DNA of 64,000 bases from Mycolicibacterium aromaticivorans JS19b1 = JCM 16368 (GTDB lineage: Bacteria; Actinomycetota; Actinomycetes; Mycobacteriales; Mycobacteriaceae): the NCBI RefSeq assembly GCF_000559085.1, contig NZ_JALN02000001.1:4278001-4342000 (forward strand). The letters run 5' to 3'. A model generated the notes under the pieces. The model had not been told where the DNA came from. It saw nothing but the letters and a program-made list of their open reading frames with translations, and did no database searches. Both the position numbers and the translations under genes were made by a program. This document shows, piece after piece, positions 1 through 8,562 of the stretch (its first letter is position 1; each line of letters starts with the position of its first letter).

Positions 1-1
1 T

Positions 2-37
2 CCATACGACCCGTACGAGGTACCCAATGGGAACTGA
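2..37 (+). CDS. C-terminal tail of an upstream gene (partial)
   Basis: The window opens inside a reading frame (frame 2) that ends in TGA at 35-37 after the residues PYDPYEVPNGN. It overlaps the next start codon (ATG at 27) by 11 bases, which is the coupling style used throughout this cluster. Only 11 residues are visible, so the product cannot be named. It could also be a chance open frame, because nothing upstream is available. Confidence 0.35.
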   Translation, partial: PYDPYEVPNGN

Positions 38-1175
38 GATCGAGGCTGATGCCCGGGCTCTGCGGCTCAGCCGTCGCGAGCGCGCACTGGCCCAGATGGA
101 GGCCCACGACCTCGACGTGCTTGTGCTGGGTCGTCAGGCCAATGTCCGCTATATCTCCGGAGCCCCGCAGCTGTGGGTGGTCGGCACTCGCCCGTTCGGT
201 CCGATCTGCGAATTCGTGCGCGCCACCGGCGAGATCCATCTCAACAGCACGTGGGATGAGGGTATCCCCGAGGAGATCCCGCACGAGAATCTGTATGGGT
301 TCGCATGGAACCCGATGACATTGGTCGAGATACTGAAGAACATCAAGGGCGCCGACACCGCGCGTCGAGTCGGGACAGATGCCCTGACACCGACTTTCGC
401 CAAACTGCTGCCGATGGCGTTCCCGAACGCGGAGCTGGTGGACGCCGAGCAGGCCATGCAGGCTGCCCGCCGCGTCAAGACTCCCGAGGAACTGCAGGTA
501 TTGCGGCACGCGCTGGCGATCGCCGAGGAGGGTCTGGCCACGGGTGCGGCGGCGCTCGGAGCGGGGACCACCACGAAGGCCATCACCGCTGTGGTGTTGG
601 AGGCTGAGGCCGCCGGTGGAGTGAGCACCCCGGCCACCCAAGACGCCGCCTGGGTGACGTCGAAGGAGCATCCGTGGCGACGCGCCGAGGGCGGTGATGC
701 GATCCGCGAGGGCGACCTGGTGGTGTTGTCGGCCGGGGTGCTGGCCGACGGATATGTCGCCGAGGTGGCCCGTACGCTCTATGTCGGCGATCCGACCGAT
801 GCCGTGCGCGCGCTCTACCGGCGCCGAGATGCCCTGTGGGACAGTTTGGTCGAGGCGTGCCGACCCGGCATGGCGACGAGCGCGTTGTTGGATGCCTACG
901 CTCACGCCGGTGAGCGACTACCGGTCATGCCGGTGGCGCACGGCCTCGGCCTGGGCTTCGACCCGCCGGTCGTCTCGCCGCAGCTGCGGGCCACCGCCGA
1001 GGCTGAACTGTTGGAGGAAGGGATGGTGCTTGCCGTCGCCGCCCATGTCTGGCAGGAGTCGGTCGGCTCGGTGATCACGCGCGACGCTGTCTTGATCACC
1101 GCTGACGGGTGCGAGGTACTGACGTCTAGTCCGGCGTGGAGCGCCGCGGCGAGCGTCGCTACGAGCAATGGCTGA
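27..1175 (+). CDS. M24-fold (creatinase/Xaa-Pro peptidase-like) protein without metal ligands
   Basis: A 382-aa protein with a creatinase-type N-terminal domain (about 1-150) and a C-terminal pita-bread M24 domain (about 155-365). M24 metallopeptidases bind two metals through Asp, Asp, His, Glu and Glu. At the matching places this protein has S235, E246, H305 (in HGLGLGF), A338 and R352, so four of five ligands are changed. The fold seems kept but a metallopeptidase reaction is unlikely. It may be a metal-free creatinase-type hydrolase or a binding protein. The next gene starts 8 bases before its stop, so it belongs to the unit with the crotonase and CoA-transferase. A weak CGAGG precedes the ATG. 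Confidence 0.8.
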   Translation: MGTEIEADARALRLSRRERALAQMEAHDLDVLVLGRQANVRYISGAPQLWVVGTRPFGPICEFVRATGEIHLNSTWDEGIPEEIPHENLYGFAWNPMTLVEILKNIKGADTARRVGTDALTPTFAKLLPMAFPNAELVDAEQAMQAARRVKTPEELQVLRHALAIAEEGLATGAAALGAGTTTKAITAVVLEAEAAGGVSTPATQDAAWVTSKEHPWRRAEGGDAIREGDLVVLSAGVLADGYVAEVARTLYVGDPTDAVRALYRRRDALWDSLVEACRPGMATSALLDAYAHAGERLPVMPVAHGLGLGFDPPVVSPQLRATAEAELLEEGMVLAVAAHVWQESVGSVITRDAVLITADGCEVLTSSPAWSAAASVATSNG

Positions 1176-2181
1176 GACGAAACGCCCGTCGGCCGAGGAG
1201 ATCATCCTCTACGACAAGGACCCGAAGACCAAGATCGCGACGATCACCTTCAACCGGCCCGAGTACCTCAATGCGCCGACCGCCGCGGCGCGCCTGCGGT
1301 ATTCGGACCTGCTGTACCAGGCCGGAGTGGACGACCAGGTCAAGGTCGTCGTCATCCGGGGCGTGGGGGAGGATCTCGGCAGCGGTGCCGACCTCCCCGA
1401 GTTCATGGAGTTGCAGAACGACGAGGACACCGGCCCCCGGCTCGGGGAGTTCCGGATCCCGCCCGGCACGGTCGAATACCCGCCGCAGGGAACATATCGC
1501 CGCGGCGCCTCGGTCGGCGCCTGGTACGCCAGCCCGCAGTCGGGTATCCGCACACTGCAGGACTTCAAGAAGATCTCGATCCTCGAAGTCAAGGGATATT
1601 GCTACGGCTGGCACTTCTACCAGGCCGCCGATGCTGACCTGGTGATCTCCAGCGACGACGCATTGTTCGGCCATCCGTCGTTCCGCTACTACGGCTGGGG
1701 CCCGCGGATGTGGTGGTGGACCCAGATGATGGGCATCCGCAAGTTCCAGGAGATGGTGTACACCGGCCGGCCGTTCACCGCCGCCGAGATGTACGAGTGC
1801 AACTTCCTCAACAGCGTGGTGTCGCGGGACGAACTCGAAGACGAGGTCAGTCGGTATGCATTGGCCTGCGCGCGAAACCGGCCCACCGACACCGTTTTTC
1901 AGCAGAAGATGTTCTTCGAGGTGTTCAAGCAGTTCCAGGGCGAGTACCTGGGCAGCCTGCTCGGCAGTACGTTCGAGTCGCTCGGTGGCGCGGCCGCACG
2001 CGACGAGGACGAGTTCGACATGCACGCCGGACTCGACTCGGGGCTCGCGGGCGCGGTGAAGGACAACGACAGCAAGTTCCCACCGGAGTGGCGCCTGTCG
2101 AAGTCCGGACGTGCGAAAGTCAAGGCCCAGAAGACCAAGGCAGAGAAGACCGCGACCAAGAAGACGAAGAAGAAGAAGTAG
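1168..2181 (+). CDS. Atypical enoyl-CoA hydratase/isomerase (crotonase) family protein
   Basis: A 337-aa crotonase-fold protein. The first oxyanion-hole segment is recognisable (GSGAD at 71-75), and KGYCYGW at 142-148 corresponds to the second. Where hydratases usually carry a catalytic Glu in an FGxPE context, this protein has FGHPS (S171), so plain hydration is doubtful. It has a long insert (about 80-130) and ends in a Lys-rich tail (about 319-337), both unusual for this family of about 260-290 aa. It overlaps the M24-like gene by 8 bases and is followed after 2 bases by the CoA-transferase, indicating one transcript. A C-C bond-cleaving or isomerase role on an acyl-CoA ester is an inference from the family and neighbours. 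Confidence 0.85.
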   Translation: MAETKRPSAEEIILYDKDPKTKIATITFNRPEYLNAPTAAARLRYSDLLYQAGVDDQVKVVVIRGVGEDLGSGADLPEFMELQNDEDTGPRLGEFRIPPGTVEYPPQGTYRRGASVGAWYASPQSGIRTLQDFKKISILEVKGYCYGWHFYQAADADLVISSDDALFGHPSFRYYGWGPRMWWWTQMMGIRKFQEMVYTGRPFTAAEMYECNFLNSVVSRDELEDEVSRYALACARNRPTDTVFQQKMFFEVFKQFQGEYLGSLLGSTFESLGGAAARDEDEFDMHAGLDSGLAGAVKDNDSKFPPEWRLSKSGRAKVKAQKTKAEKTATKKTKKKK

Positions 2182-2183
2182 CG

Positions 2184-4583
2184 ATGACCGACTCACCACT
2201 GAGCGGCTTTGTCGTGGTCGATCTGTCCACCGGCATCCCCGGCGGGTACTGCACCAAGTTGCTCGCCGACGCCGGCGCCGACGTCATCAAAGTCGAGGCG
2301 CCCGAAGGTGATCCGCTGCGGCGATGGTCGGCCTCAGGAGCGCGGATCGGACCACACGAGGACGGCGCGCTGTTCAGTTTTCTGGCCGGTGGCAAGCACA
2401 GCGTGGTTGCCGACCCGGTCCTCGACGAGGATTTGCGGTGGGTGGGTGACCTGCTGGCCGGCGCCGACGCCTTCGTCTGGTCACCGGATTCGCCGCTGGC
2501 CGAACACCCGACGCTGACGCCTGCCGCTGTGCACGCCGCCCACCCGCACCTGATCGTCGCCGCAATCACACCGTTTGGTCTGGACGGACCGTGGAGTGGC
2601 CGCCCCGCAACCGAATTCACACTTCAGGCCTGGTCCGGCGGCATCGTCGGGCTGGGCCGCGGCGCACCGGACCGCGCACCGGTCTACGTCGGCGGCCGGG
2701 TCGGCGACTATCTGTCCGGGGCGTACGCCAGTGCGGCGATCCTGGCGTCCCGCATGCAGGTGCTGGCCGGCGGCGCCGGCGATCTCATCGATCTGTCCAT
2801 GCTGGAAAGTCACGTCATGGGCCTGACCTACTACCCGGTGACCTACTCCGACATGCTCGGGCGGCCCTGGCGCGACGCCCGCAGGCTGACCGTACCTGGC
2901 GTCGCCCGCGTCAAGGACGGCTTGGTGGACGTCGGATGTGGCACCGCTCAGCAGTGGTTCGACCTGTGCGCGATGATCGGACACGAGGAGTGGATCGACG
3001 AGAACGCGCCCGTGAGCATCACCGAGCAGGCCAGCGAGAAAGCCGACGAGCTGTATGCCTGGATGGCCGAGCACACCGGTGACGAGGTCCGTGAGCTGGC
3101 CACGGCGTTCCGCATCCCCAACGCGCCGGTCGCGAGCCCCGACGCCATCGAGTCGCTGGAGCATTTCGTCGCCAGGAAGACGTTCGTCACCCACCCGGCC
3201 GGCTTCCGCCAACCGGGCCATCCCTACCGGATCACCGGTGTCGAGTTGCGGCCGCCGTCACCCGCGCCCCGACTCGGGGAGCACACCTACCGGCATCGCC
3301 ATGCGCCGCGCACGCGACGGCAGCCCGGCACCGCTCAGGATCGATTGCCGCTCAGCGGGATTCGCGTCGTTGATCTCACGACGTTCTGGGCCGGACCGTC
3401 GGCCACCCACCTGATGGCGCTGCTGGGTGCCGAGGTGATCCACGTCGAATCTGCGCGCCGCCCTGACGGCACCCGGATGATCGCCGGGGTGCCGGTCACC
3501 GAAGACCACTGGTGGGAGCGGCAGCCGATCTTCGCCGCGCTGAACACCGGCAAGAAGGACATCACCCTCGACCTGGGCACTGAACGCGGACGTGAGCTGT
3601 TGCTCCGGCTGATCGCCACCGCCGACGTGGTCGCGGAGAACTACACGCCGCGGGTGCTCGATCACCTCGGCTTGGATTATGCGGCTTTACAACGCATTCG
3701 GCCGGATATCGTGATGTGCCGCATGCCGGGTTTCGGGCTGGACGGCCCGTGGCGGGACAACCCGGCGTTCGCGTACGTGATCGAGGCCGCCGCCGGTATC
3801 AGCTGGCTAACCGGCTACCCGGACCGCAACCCGTACGAACCGTATTCCGTCGGTGATCCGAACGCCGGCCTGCACGCGTTGAACGCGGTGCTGCTCGCGC
3901 TCGAACATCGCCGGCGCACCGGCGAGGGGGCACTGGTCGAGGCCGCGATGGTGGATGCGGCGCTCAACATCGCCGCCGAACAGATCGTCGAGTACTCCGC
4001 GTATGGCGCGGTGCTCCAGCGTGCCGACAACCGAGGACCGTCGGCATCGCCGCAGAACCTCTACCGCAGCAACGAGATCGACGAGTTCGGCCGGGACGAC
4101 TCCTGGGTGGCGATCGCCGTCGAAACCGACGAGCAGTGGCAGGCGCTGCGCAACGCGCTCGGCGATCCGGACTGGGCCGCCGATCCCGACCTCGGCACCG
4201 AGAGTGGCCGGCGGCCCCGCGAGGACTTCGTCGACCGGCACCTCGGCGCGTGGTGCCGGGACCGTACCGGCGACGAGATCGTCGCCGCGCTGTGGCCGGC
4301 CGGCGTTCCGGTGGCCAAGGTCAGCCAGCCGCACCGGCAGGCCGAGCTGGAACAGCTTGCCGCCCGCGAGTTCTTCGAAGTGCTAGATCACCCGGTGAAC
4401 GAGCCGGCGCGATTCACCACGATGCCGTTTCGCATGTCCCGCCGGACACCGCCGATCCATGCCGCGCCTGCGCCGCTGCTCGGCCAGCACAATCACGAAC
4501 TGCTGACCGAACTCGGCCTGTCCGACACCGATATCGAGGAACTGTTGGCAGCCGGAGTGATCGGCTCCGCCCCACCGGACTGA
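2184..4583 (+). CDS. Tandem CaiB/BaiF (family III) CoA-transferase
   Basis: A 799-aa protein made of two complete family III CoA-transferase domains, about residues 1-375 and 390-799. Both begin with the same motif style (PLSGFVVVDLSTG and PLSGIRVVDLTTF). Family III enzymes carry CoA through an active-site Asp. In the second half this residue is present in the MVDAALN context (D591). In the first half the equivalent place is Glu in MLES (E208). One half may therefore be catalytic and the other structural, as if an interlocked homodimer had been fused. ATG 2184 was chosen because the frame is open far upstream but would overlap the crotonase completely. It lies 2 bases after the crotonase stop and ends 2 bases from the convergent TetR gene. 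Likely role: moving CoA onto or off a carboxylic acid intermediate. Confidence 0.88.
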   Translation: MTDSPLSGFVVVDLSTGIPGGYCTKLLADAGADVIKVEAPEGDPLRRWSASGARIGPHEDGALFSFLAGGKHSVVADPVLDEDLRWVGDLLAGADAFVWSPDSPLAEHPTLTPAAVHAAHPHLIVAAITPFGLDGPWSGRPATEFTLQAWSGGIVGLGRGAPDRAPVYVGGRVGDYLSGAYASAAILASRMQVLAGGAGDLIDLSMLESHVMGLTYYPVTYSDMLGRPWRDARRLTVPGVARVKDGLVDVGCGTAQQWFDLCAMIGHEEWIDENAPVSITEQASEKADELYAWMAEHTGDEVRELATAFRIPNAPVASPDAIESLEHFVARKTFVTHPAGFRQPGHPYRITGVELRPPSPAPRLGEHTYRHRHAPRTRRQPGTAQDRLPLSGIRVVDLTTFWAGPSATHLMALLGAEVIHVESARRPDGTRMIAGVPVTEDHWWERQPIFAALNTGKKDITLDLGTERGRELLLRLIATADVVAENYTPRVLDHLGLDYAALQRIRPDIVMCRMPGFGLDGPWRDNPAFAYVIEAAAGISWLTGYPDRNPYEPYSVGDPNAGLHALNAVLLALEHRRRTGEGALVEAAMVDAALNIAAEQIVEYSAYGAVLQRADNRGPSASPQNLYRSNEIDEFGRDDSWVAIAVETDEQWQALRNALGDPDWAADPDLGTESGRRPREDFVDRHLGAWCRDRTGDEIVAALWPAGVPVAKVSQPHRQAELEQLAAREFFEVLDHPVNEPARFTTMPFRMSRRTPPIHAAPAPLLGQHNHELLTELGLSDTDIEELLAAGVIGSAPPD

Positions 4584-4585
4584 GG

Positions 4586-5176
4586 CTAACGCTCGCGGGT
4601 TACGGCAGGGGTTACCAATTCCAGCACCCAAGCGCCCCACTGCGCGTCGGTGCGTTTGCCGGGCAGTGCCAATGCGCTGGACACGGTGACCAGCAGTCCG
4701 GTCGCGAAGAACGTGCGAACTCCCATCGCGTCGGCGCCGGTCGCATCGGCCACCGTGTGCTGCAGGGCCAGATAACGAGCGGCGACCTCGTCGCGGACGG
4801 TCGCGTCGCCCGATGCCGCGTAAGCGTGAAGCATGACCAGCGCCACCACCCGGTCGCGCTGCAACAGTCGACGGTAGGCGTCCCCGAGCGCCACCAGCAG
4901 TGGTCCGGATTCCGCCTGATGGGCTGCGGTCGCCGCCGCGAACGCGTCGGTGACACGCTCGAAGATCCAAGCGACGACATCGAGGAAGAGGGCGCGTTTG
5001 GACCCGAACATCTGCACGACGCGGGGGTGAGACACCCCTGCGCTCGCTGCGATCGCCTCCAATCGTGTGCCGGCCAAACCACTCTCGGCGAACTCGGCCG
5101 CCGCGGAGACGATGATCTCGTGCCGGCGCACCGCTGCCGGTTTGTGCACTCGGGGTGCCGGGGACCGACCGGTCAC
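4586..5176 (-). CDS. TetR-family transcriptional regulator
   Basis: A regulator of about 196 aa. The N-terminal helix-turn-helix region (HEIIVSAAAEFAESG, then LEAIAASAGVSHPRVVQMFG) is typical of TetR proteins, and the C-terminal ligand domain is unassigned. The frame is open to 5227, but GTG at 5176 is preferred because it overlaps the TGA of the SnoaL-like gene (GTGA). The two are therefore co-translated. Probable local repressor of the catabolic cluster on either side; the candidate operator lies at 5613-5628 in the divergent intergenic region. Convergent with the CoA-transferase, whose stop is 2 bases away. Confidence 0.85.
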   Translation of the reverse strand: MTGRSPAPRVHKPAAVRRHEIIVSAAAEFAESGLAGTRLEAIAASAGVSHPRVVQMFGSKRALFLDVVAWIFERVTDAFAAATAAHQAESGPLLVALGDAYRRLLQRDRVVALVMLHAYAASGDATVRDEVAARYLALQHTVADATGADAMGVRTFFATGLLVTVSSALALPGKRTDAQWGAWVLELVTPAVTRER

Positions 5177-5604
5177 CGCTTCGCTGCGCGAATCTGGCGC
5201 TTGACGAGGTCGTTGTCGTAGAGGCACCGGTAGGTGGTGATCAGGCCGTCCTCGCCGAAGTCGAGCCGGTCATCGCCATGAAACTCCACGACGGTGTCCG
5301 AACCGGCCACAGTGCCGGTGAACTTCCACGCCACCAGCACGGCACGCCGGCGGACGTCGGCGAACAGGCCCTCGAGGGCAAAGGTGTTGTCGGGAAAGGT
5401 CCGCGCCATTTCGGTCACGAAGTTCTTGATCGGCTCGCGTCCGTGGACCGTCTCGCCCAGCGCGGGTTCGTCGTAGACCAGGTCTTCGGCGCAGAGGGCG
5501 GCGACCGCATCACCGTCGTGCTGGTTCCACGCGGTTGCCCAGCGGCCGCAGAACTCTTCGACTGCAGTGGGGTCGGATATGGCGATGTCGTTGATGATGG
5601 TCAT
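5173..5604 (-). CDS. SnoaL/NTF2-like protein
   Basis: A 143-aa protein with the cone-shaped NTF2/SnoaL fold pattern: an N-terminal helix with WATAWNQHDGDAVAALCAED, then paired strands including VEFHGDDRLDFGEDG. Members act as small isomerases, hydratases or cyclases, or only bind ligands; the reaction cannot be told from sequence. It is the first gene of a two-gene minus-strand unit with the TetR regulator, with overlapping stop and start. The palindrome at 5613-5628 sits just upstream of its ATG, suggesting autoregulation. Confidence 0.8.
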   Translation of the reverse strand: MTIINDIAISDPTAVEEFCGRWATAWNQHDGDAVAALCAEDLVYDEPALGETVHGREPIKNFVTEMARTFPDNTFALEGLFADVRRRAVLVAWKFTGTVAGSDTVVEFHGDDRLDFGEDGLITTYRCLYDNDLVKRQIRAAKR

Positions 5605-5612
5605 GCACCCAA

Positions 5613-5628
5613 CTTACTGGTTTGTAAG
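5613..5628. promoter_or_regulatory. Candidate TetR operator (CTTAC-N6-GTAAG)
   Basis: Perfect 5-bp arms CTTAC and GTAAG with a 6-bp centre (TGGTTT), 8 bases upstream of the SnoaL-like start and in front of the divergent amidohydrolase operon. Size and position fit a TetR operator. A second site with the same arms and spacing occurs at 27885-27900. Binding is inferred. Confidence 0.5.
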
Positions 5629-5667
5629 AAAAGTGCCAACGAAACCGACCCTTCGAGAGGGGGCGTA

Positions 5668-5700
5668 TTGCCTAGGCTCGGTAATGAGAATAGGATTCTC
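5668..5700 (+). promoter_or_regulatory. SigA-type promoter with palindrome over the -10
   Basis: TTGCCT (5668-5673) and TAGGAT (5691-5696) are separated by 17 bases, a good housekeeping -35/-10 pair. The -10 lies inside a perfect palindrome, GAGAAT-AGG-ATTCTC (5686-5700), a natural place for a repressor to block initiation. A strong ribosome binding site (AAGGAGG, near 5711) and ATG 5724 follow. Confidence 0.6.
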
Positions 5701-5723
5701 TCCAACTGCATAAGGAGGATTTC

Positions 5724-6914
5724 ATGGGTCAACTGTCGCACCGGGTGGACGTGCCGTTTCCGATCTTCGACGCGGACAACCATCTCTACGAGCCGCCGGA
5801 GGCGCTGACCAAGTTCCTGCCGAAGGAATACAAGGACTACGTCCAGTACGTGCAGGTCAACGGCCGCACCAAGATTGCGCTGCGCGGTCAGATCAGCAAC
5901 TACATTCCCAACCCGACCTTCGAGGTCGTCGCCCGCCCGGGCGCGTGGGAGGAGTACTTCAAGTACGGCAACCCGGACGGTAAGACCAAGCGCGAACTGT
6001 TCGGTGAGCCGATGCGCGCGATCCCCGCGTTCTTCGAGCCGGGCCCGCGTCTCGAGGTGATGAACGAGCTCGGTCTGGACAAGACCCTGATGTTCCCGAC
6101 GCTGGCCAGCCTGCTCGAGGAGCGGCTGTCCGACGACCCGGTGGCCATCCACGTCCTGGTCCACTCGCTCAACCAGTGGCTCGACGAGGTGTGGGGGTTC
6201 AACTACCAGAACCGCATCTTCACCACCCCCGTCATCACGCTGCCGATCGTCGAGAAAGCGATCGAGGAACTCGAGTGGGTGGTCAAGCGCGGCGCCCGCT
6301 GCATCCTGGTTCGCCCGGCGCCGGTTCCCGGGTTCCGTGGGCCGCGGTCGTTCGCGCTGCCCGAGTTCGACCCGTTCTGGGAGCGCGTCGTCGAATACGA
6401 CCTACTGGTCGGCATGCACTCCAGCGACAGTGGCTACTCCCGGTACACCTCCGAATGGGACGGTGCCAGCGCCGAGATGCTGCCGTTCCAGACCAATGCA
6501 ATGGGCATCCTCAACGAGTGGCGCCCGATCCAGGACTCGGTGGGGTCGTGGGTGATTCATGGTGCGCTCTACCGCCACCCGAAGCTGAAGGTCGCGATCG
6601 TCGAGGCCGGCTCGAAGTGGATGAACCCGCTGCTCGACGGCTTGGCCGAGGTCTTCCGCAAGGCCCCGGAGGCCTTCCCGAGTGATCCGGTCGAGATGGT
6701 CAAGAGCCGCATCCACGTCAGCCCGTTCTTCGAAGACGGCATCGATGATCTGGTCAACCTCGTCGGTGTGGATCAGGTGCTCTACGGCTCGGACTGGCCG
6801 CATCCCGAAGGCCTGGCCGAGCCCACCTACTACATCGAGGCACTTCAGCACCTGAAGGCTGACGATCAAGCAAAGATCATGGGCGGCAACCTGTCTCGCC
6901 TCGTCACCGTGTGA
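5724..6914 (+). CDS. Amidohydrolase-2 family metal-dependent hydrolase
   Basis: A 396-aa TIM-barrel protein of the amidohydrolase-2 (ACMSD-like) family. The N-terminal metal-site segment is FDADNHLYEP (15-24) and the C-terminal Asp is in GSDWPHPEG (D357). These enzymes hydrolyse or decarboxylate cyclic or aromatic carboxylates, and mycobacterial relatives are common in steroid and aromatic acid clusters. AAGGAGG lies 8 bases before the ATG. The downstream ligase starts inside its stop (GTGA), so it heads the long plus-strand operon. The promoter at 5668-5700 probably drives it. Confidence 0.88.
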   Translation: MGQLSHRVDVPFPIFDADNHLYEPPEALTKFLPKEYKDYVQYVQVNGRTKIALRGQISNYIPNPTFEVVARPGAWEEYFKYGNPDGKTKRELFGEPMRAIPAFFEPGPRLEVMNELGLDKTLMFPTLASLLEERLSDDPVAIHVLVHSLNQWLDEVWGFNYQNRIFTTPVITLPIVEKAIEELEWVVKRGARCILVRPAPVPGFRGPRSFALPEFDPFWERVVEYDLLVGMHSSDSGYSRYTSEWDGASAEMLPFQTNAMGILNEWRPIQDSVGSWVIHGALYRHPKLKVAIVEAGSKWMNPLLDGLAEVFRKAPEAFPSDPVEMVKSRIHVSPFFEDGIDDLVNLVGVDQVLYGSDWPHPEGLAEPTYYIEALQHLKADDQAKIMGGNLSRLVTV

Positions 6915-8371
6915 TCCAGGCGGGCCCGCCAATCGAGCCTGAGTGGCAGACCATCCCTGAGATGGTCTTGAGCGCGGCGGACCGATTCGGCGACTCGGAA
7001 GCGGTCGTCGACGGTCCGCTGCGTCTTTCTTTCGCTGAGGTCGCGTACCGGGTGCGTTGTGCGGCAGGCGCGTTCGCGAACCTCGGCGTCGAGAAGGGTG
7101 ACCGGGTCGCCATCTGGGCGCCCAACTCAGCGCATTGGATGATCGCGGCCTTCGGGGTGCTCACCGCAGGCGGCATCGTCGTCCCGGTCAGCACCCGCTA
7201 CAAGCAGGCCGAGGCCGCCGACATCATCACCCGCAGCGGTGCCAAGGTGGTCCTGGTCGAGAAAGGTTTCCTGGGACAGGATTTCATCGTCCCGGCCGGT
7301 GTGCCTGCGATCGACCTGAAGTCCGGATTTCTCGACGACGGCCAACCCACGCAGCGGGAGATCGGCGGAACCGACATCGCCGACATCATCTACACCTCGG
7401 GTACCACCGGCCGGCCCAAGGGCGTGATGATGAATCATCTGCAGAACCTGCGGATGTACGCCGAGTGGTGCGATCTCGCCGATCTGCGCCGAGGCGATCG
7501 CTACCTGATCGTCAACCCGTTCTTCCACACCTTCGGGTACAAGGCCGGCTGCATCGCCACCTTCATCCGGGGCGCAACGATGCTGCCCGTTCCGGTCTTC
7601 GATGTCGAGCGCGTTGTCGAGCTGATCGCGGCCGAGAAGATCACGATGCTGCCGGGGCCGCCGACGCTGTACCACTCGCTGCTGGCGGTGCCGGACAAGA
7701 GCAAGCTCGCCACGCTGCGGGCCGGGGTGACCGGTGCCGCCGACATTCCGGTCGAACTCGTCCGCCGGGTGCACGAGGAACTGCCTTTCCGCACACTGGC
7801 CACCGGCTACGGGCTCACCGAGGCCGGCACCGCGACGCTGTCCCGGCCGGGGGACTCGTTCGAAGACGTCGCCACCACGGCTGGCGTGCCGTGCGACGGA
7901 GTCGAGGTGCGCATCGCCGACGACGGCGAAGTGCTGGTCCGGGGCTACAGCGTCATGCAGGGCTACTTCGACGATCCCGCGGCCACAGCGGAGGCCATCG
8001 ACGTCGACGGCTGGCTGCACACCGGAGACCTCGGCAGCTTCACCGAGTCGGGACGCCTGAAAATCGTCGGGCGCAAGAAGGACATGTTCATCGTCGGCGG
8101 CTTCAACGCCTACCCGGCCGAGATCGAGGGCTTCCTGATGGAACACCCCGCTGTCGCACAGGCGGCGGTGATCGGGGTGCCCGACGAGCGGCTCGGTCAG
8201 GTCGGCAAGGCGTTCGTGGTGCTGAAAGGGGACCCTCCGCTGTCGGCGGACGATCTGATGGCCTGGAGCCGAGACCGGATGGCCGGTTTCAAGGTGCCCC
8301 GGTCGGTCGTATTCGTCGAGGGCCTGCCGCTGAACGCGACGGGCAAGGTGATGAAGGATCAGCTGAGCTGA
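6911..8371 (+). CDS. Acyl-CoA synthetase (FadD-type AMP-binding ligase)
   Basis: A 486-aa ANL-superfamily ligase. The phosphate-binding loop is YTSGTTGRPKG (from about 161), the A5-like motif is ATGYGLTEAG, the hinge region is HTGDLG then GRKKDMFIVGGFNAYPAEIE, and the C-terminal catalytic Lys is in LNATGKV near 480. It should activate a carboxylic acid with ATP and CoA. The overall look is closest to short/ring-acid ligases such as FadD3, but the substrate is unproven. The GTG start overlaps the amidohydrolase stop as GTGA. A hairpin follows directly at 8375-8395. Confidence 0.88.
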   Translation: MIQAGPPIEPEWQTIPEMVLSAADRFGDSEAVVDGPLRLSFAEVAYRVRCAAGAFANLGVEKGDRVAIWAPNSAHWMIAAFGVLTAGGIVVPVSTRYKQAEAADIITRSGAKVVLVEKGFLGQDFIVPAGVPAIDLKSGFLDDGQPTQREIGGTDIADIIYTSGTTGRPKGVMMNHLQNLRMYAEWCDLADLRRGDRYLIVNPFFHTFGYKAGCIATFIRGATMLPVPVFDVERVVELIAAEKITMLPGPPTLYHSLLAVPDKSKLATLRAGVTGAADIPVELVRRVHEELPFRTLATGYGLTEAGTATLSRPGDSFEDVATTAGVPCDGVEVRIADDGEVLVRGYSVMQGYFDDPAATAEAIDVDGWLHTGDLGSFTESGRLKIVGRKKDMFIVGGFNAYPAEIEGFLMEHPAVAQAAVIGVPDERLGQVGKAFVVLKGDPPLSADDLMAWSRDRMAGFKVPRSVVFVEGLPLNATGKVMKDQLS

Positions 8372-8374
8372 ATA

Positions 8375-8395
8375 TGCGGAAATATCATTTCCGCA
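8375..8395 (+). terminator. Hairpin after the ligase gene
   Basis: A perfect 9-bp stem with a 3-base loop (TGCGGAAAT, ATC, ATTTCCGCA), starting 4 bases after the ligase stop. No T tract follows, which is common for mycobacterial terminators. It may terminate or attenuate between the ligase and the Mce-associated genes. Confidence 0.5.
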
Positions 8396-8562
8396 CCAAG
8401 AGTGCCTGATTTGGGCATTGGCTGCGCCGGCCCGGCGAATCGACTTACCGCCTGATGATAATGTCATTCTCACCGGTTATCGCGCGTCGGTCGTACGTGT
8501 GGCGGACGGCACAGTGGTCGCCCGTACGCTGGCGGGATGTTTGGTCCAGAGAGGAGTCCGAC

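Noticed and set aside
1710..2183. N-terminal extension of the CoA-transferase frame
   Set aside because: The frame is open upstream of 2184, but the extension is Arg-rich nonsense overlapping the crotonase; the domain begins right after ATG 2184.
1159..2199. 346-codon minus-strand frame over the crotonase gene
   Set aside because: Shadow of the crotonase; composition is low-complexity Leu/Val/His/Arg with no motif.
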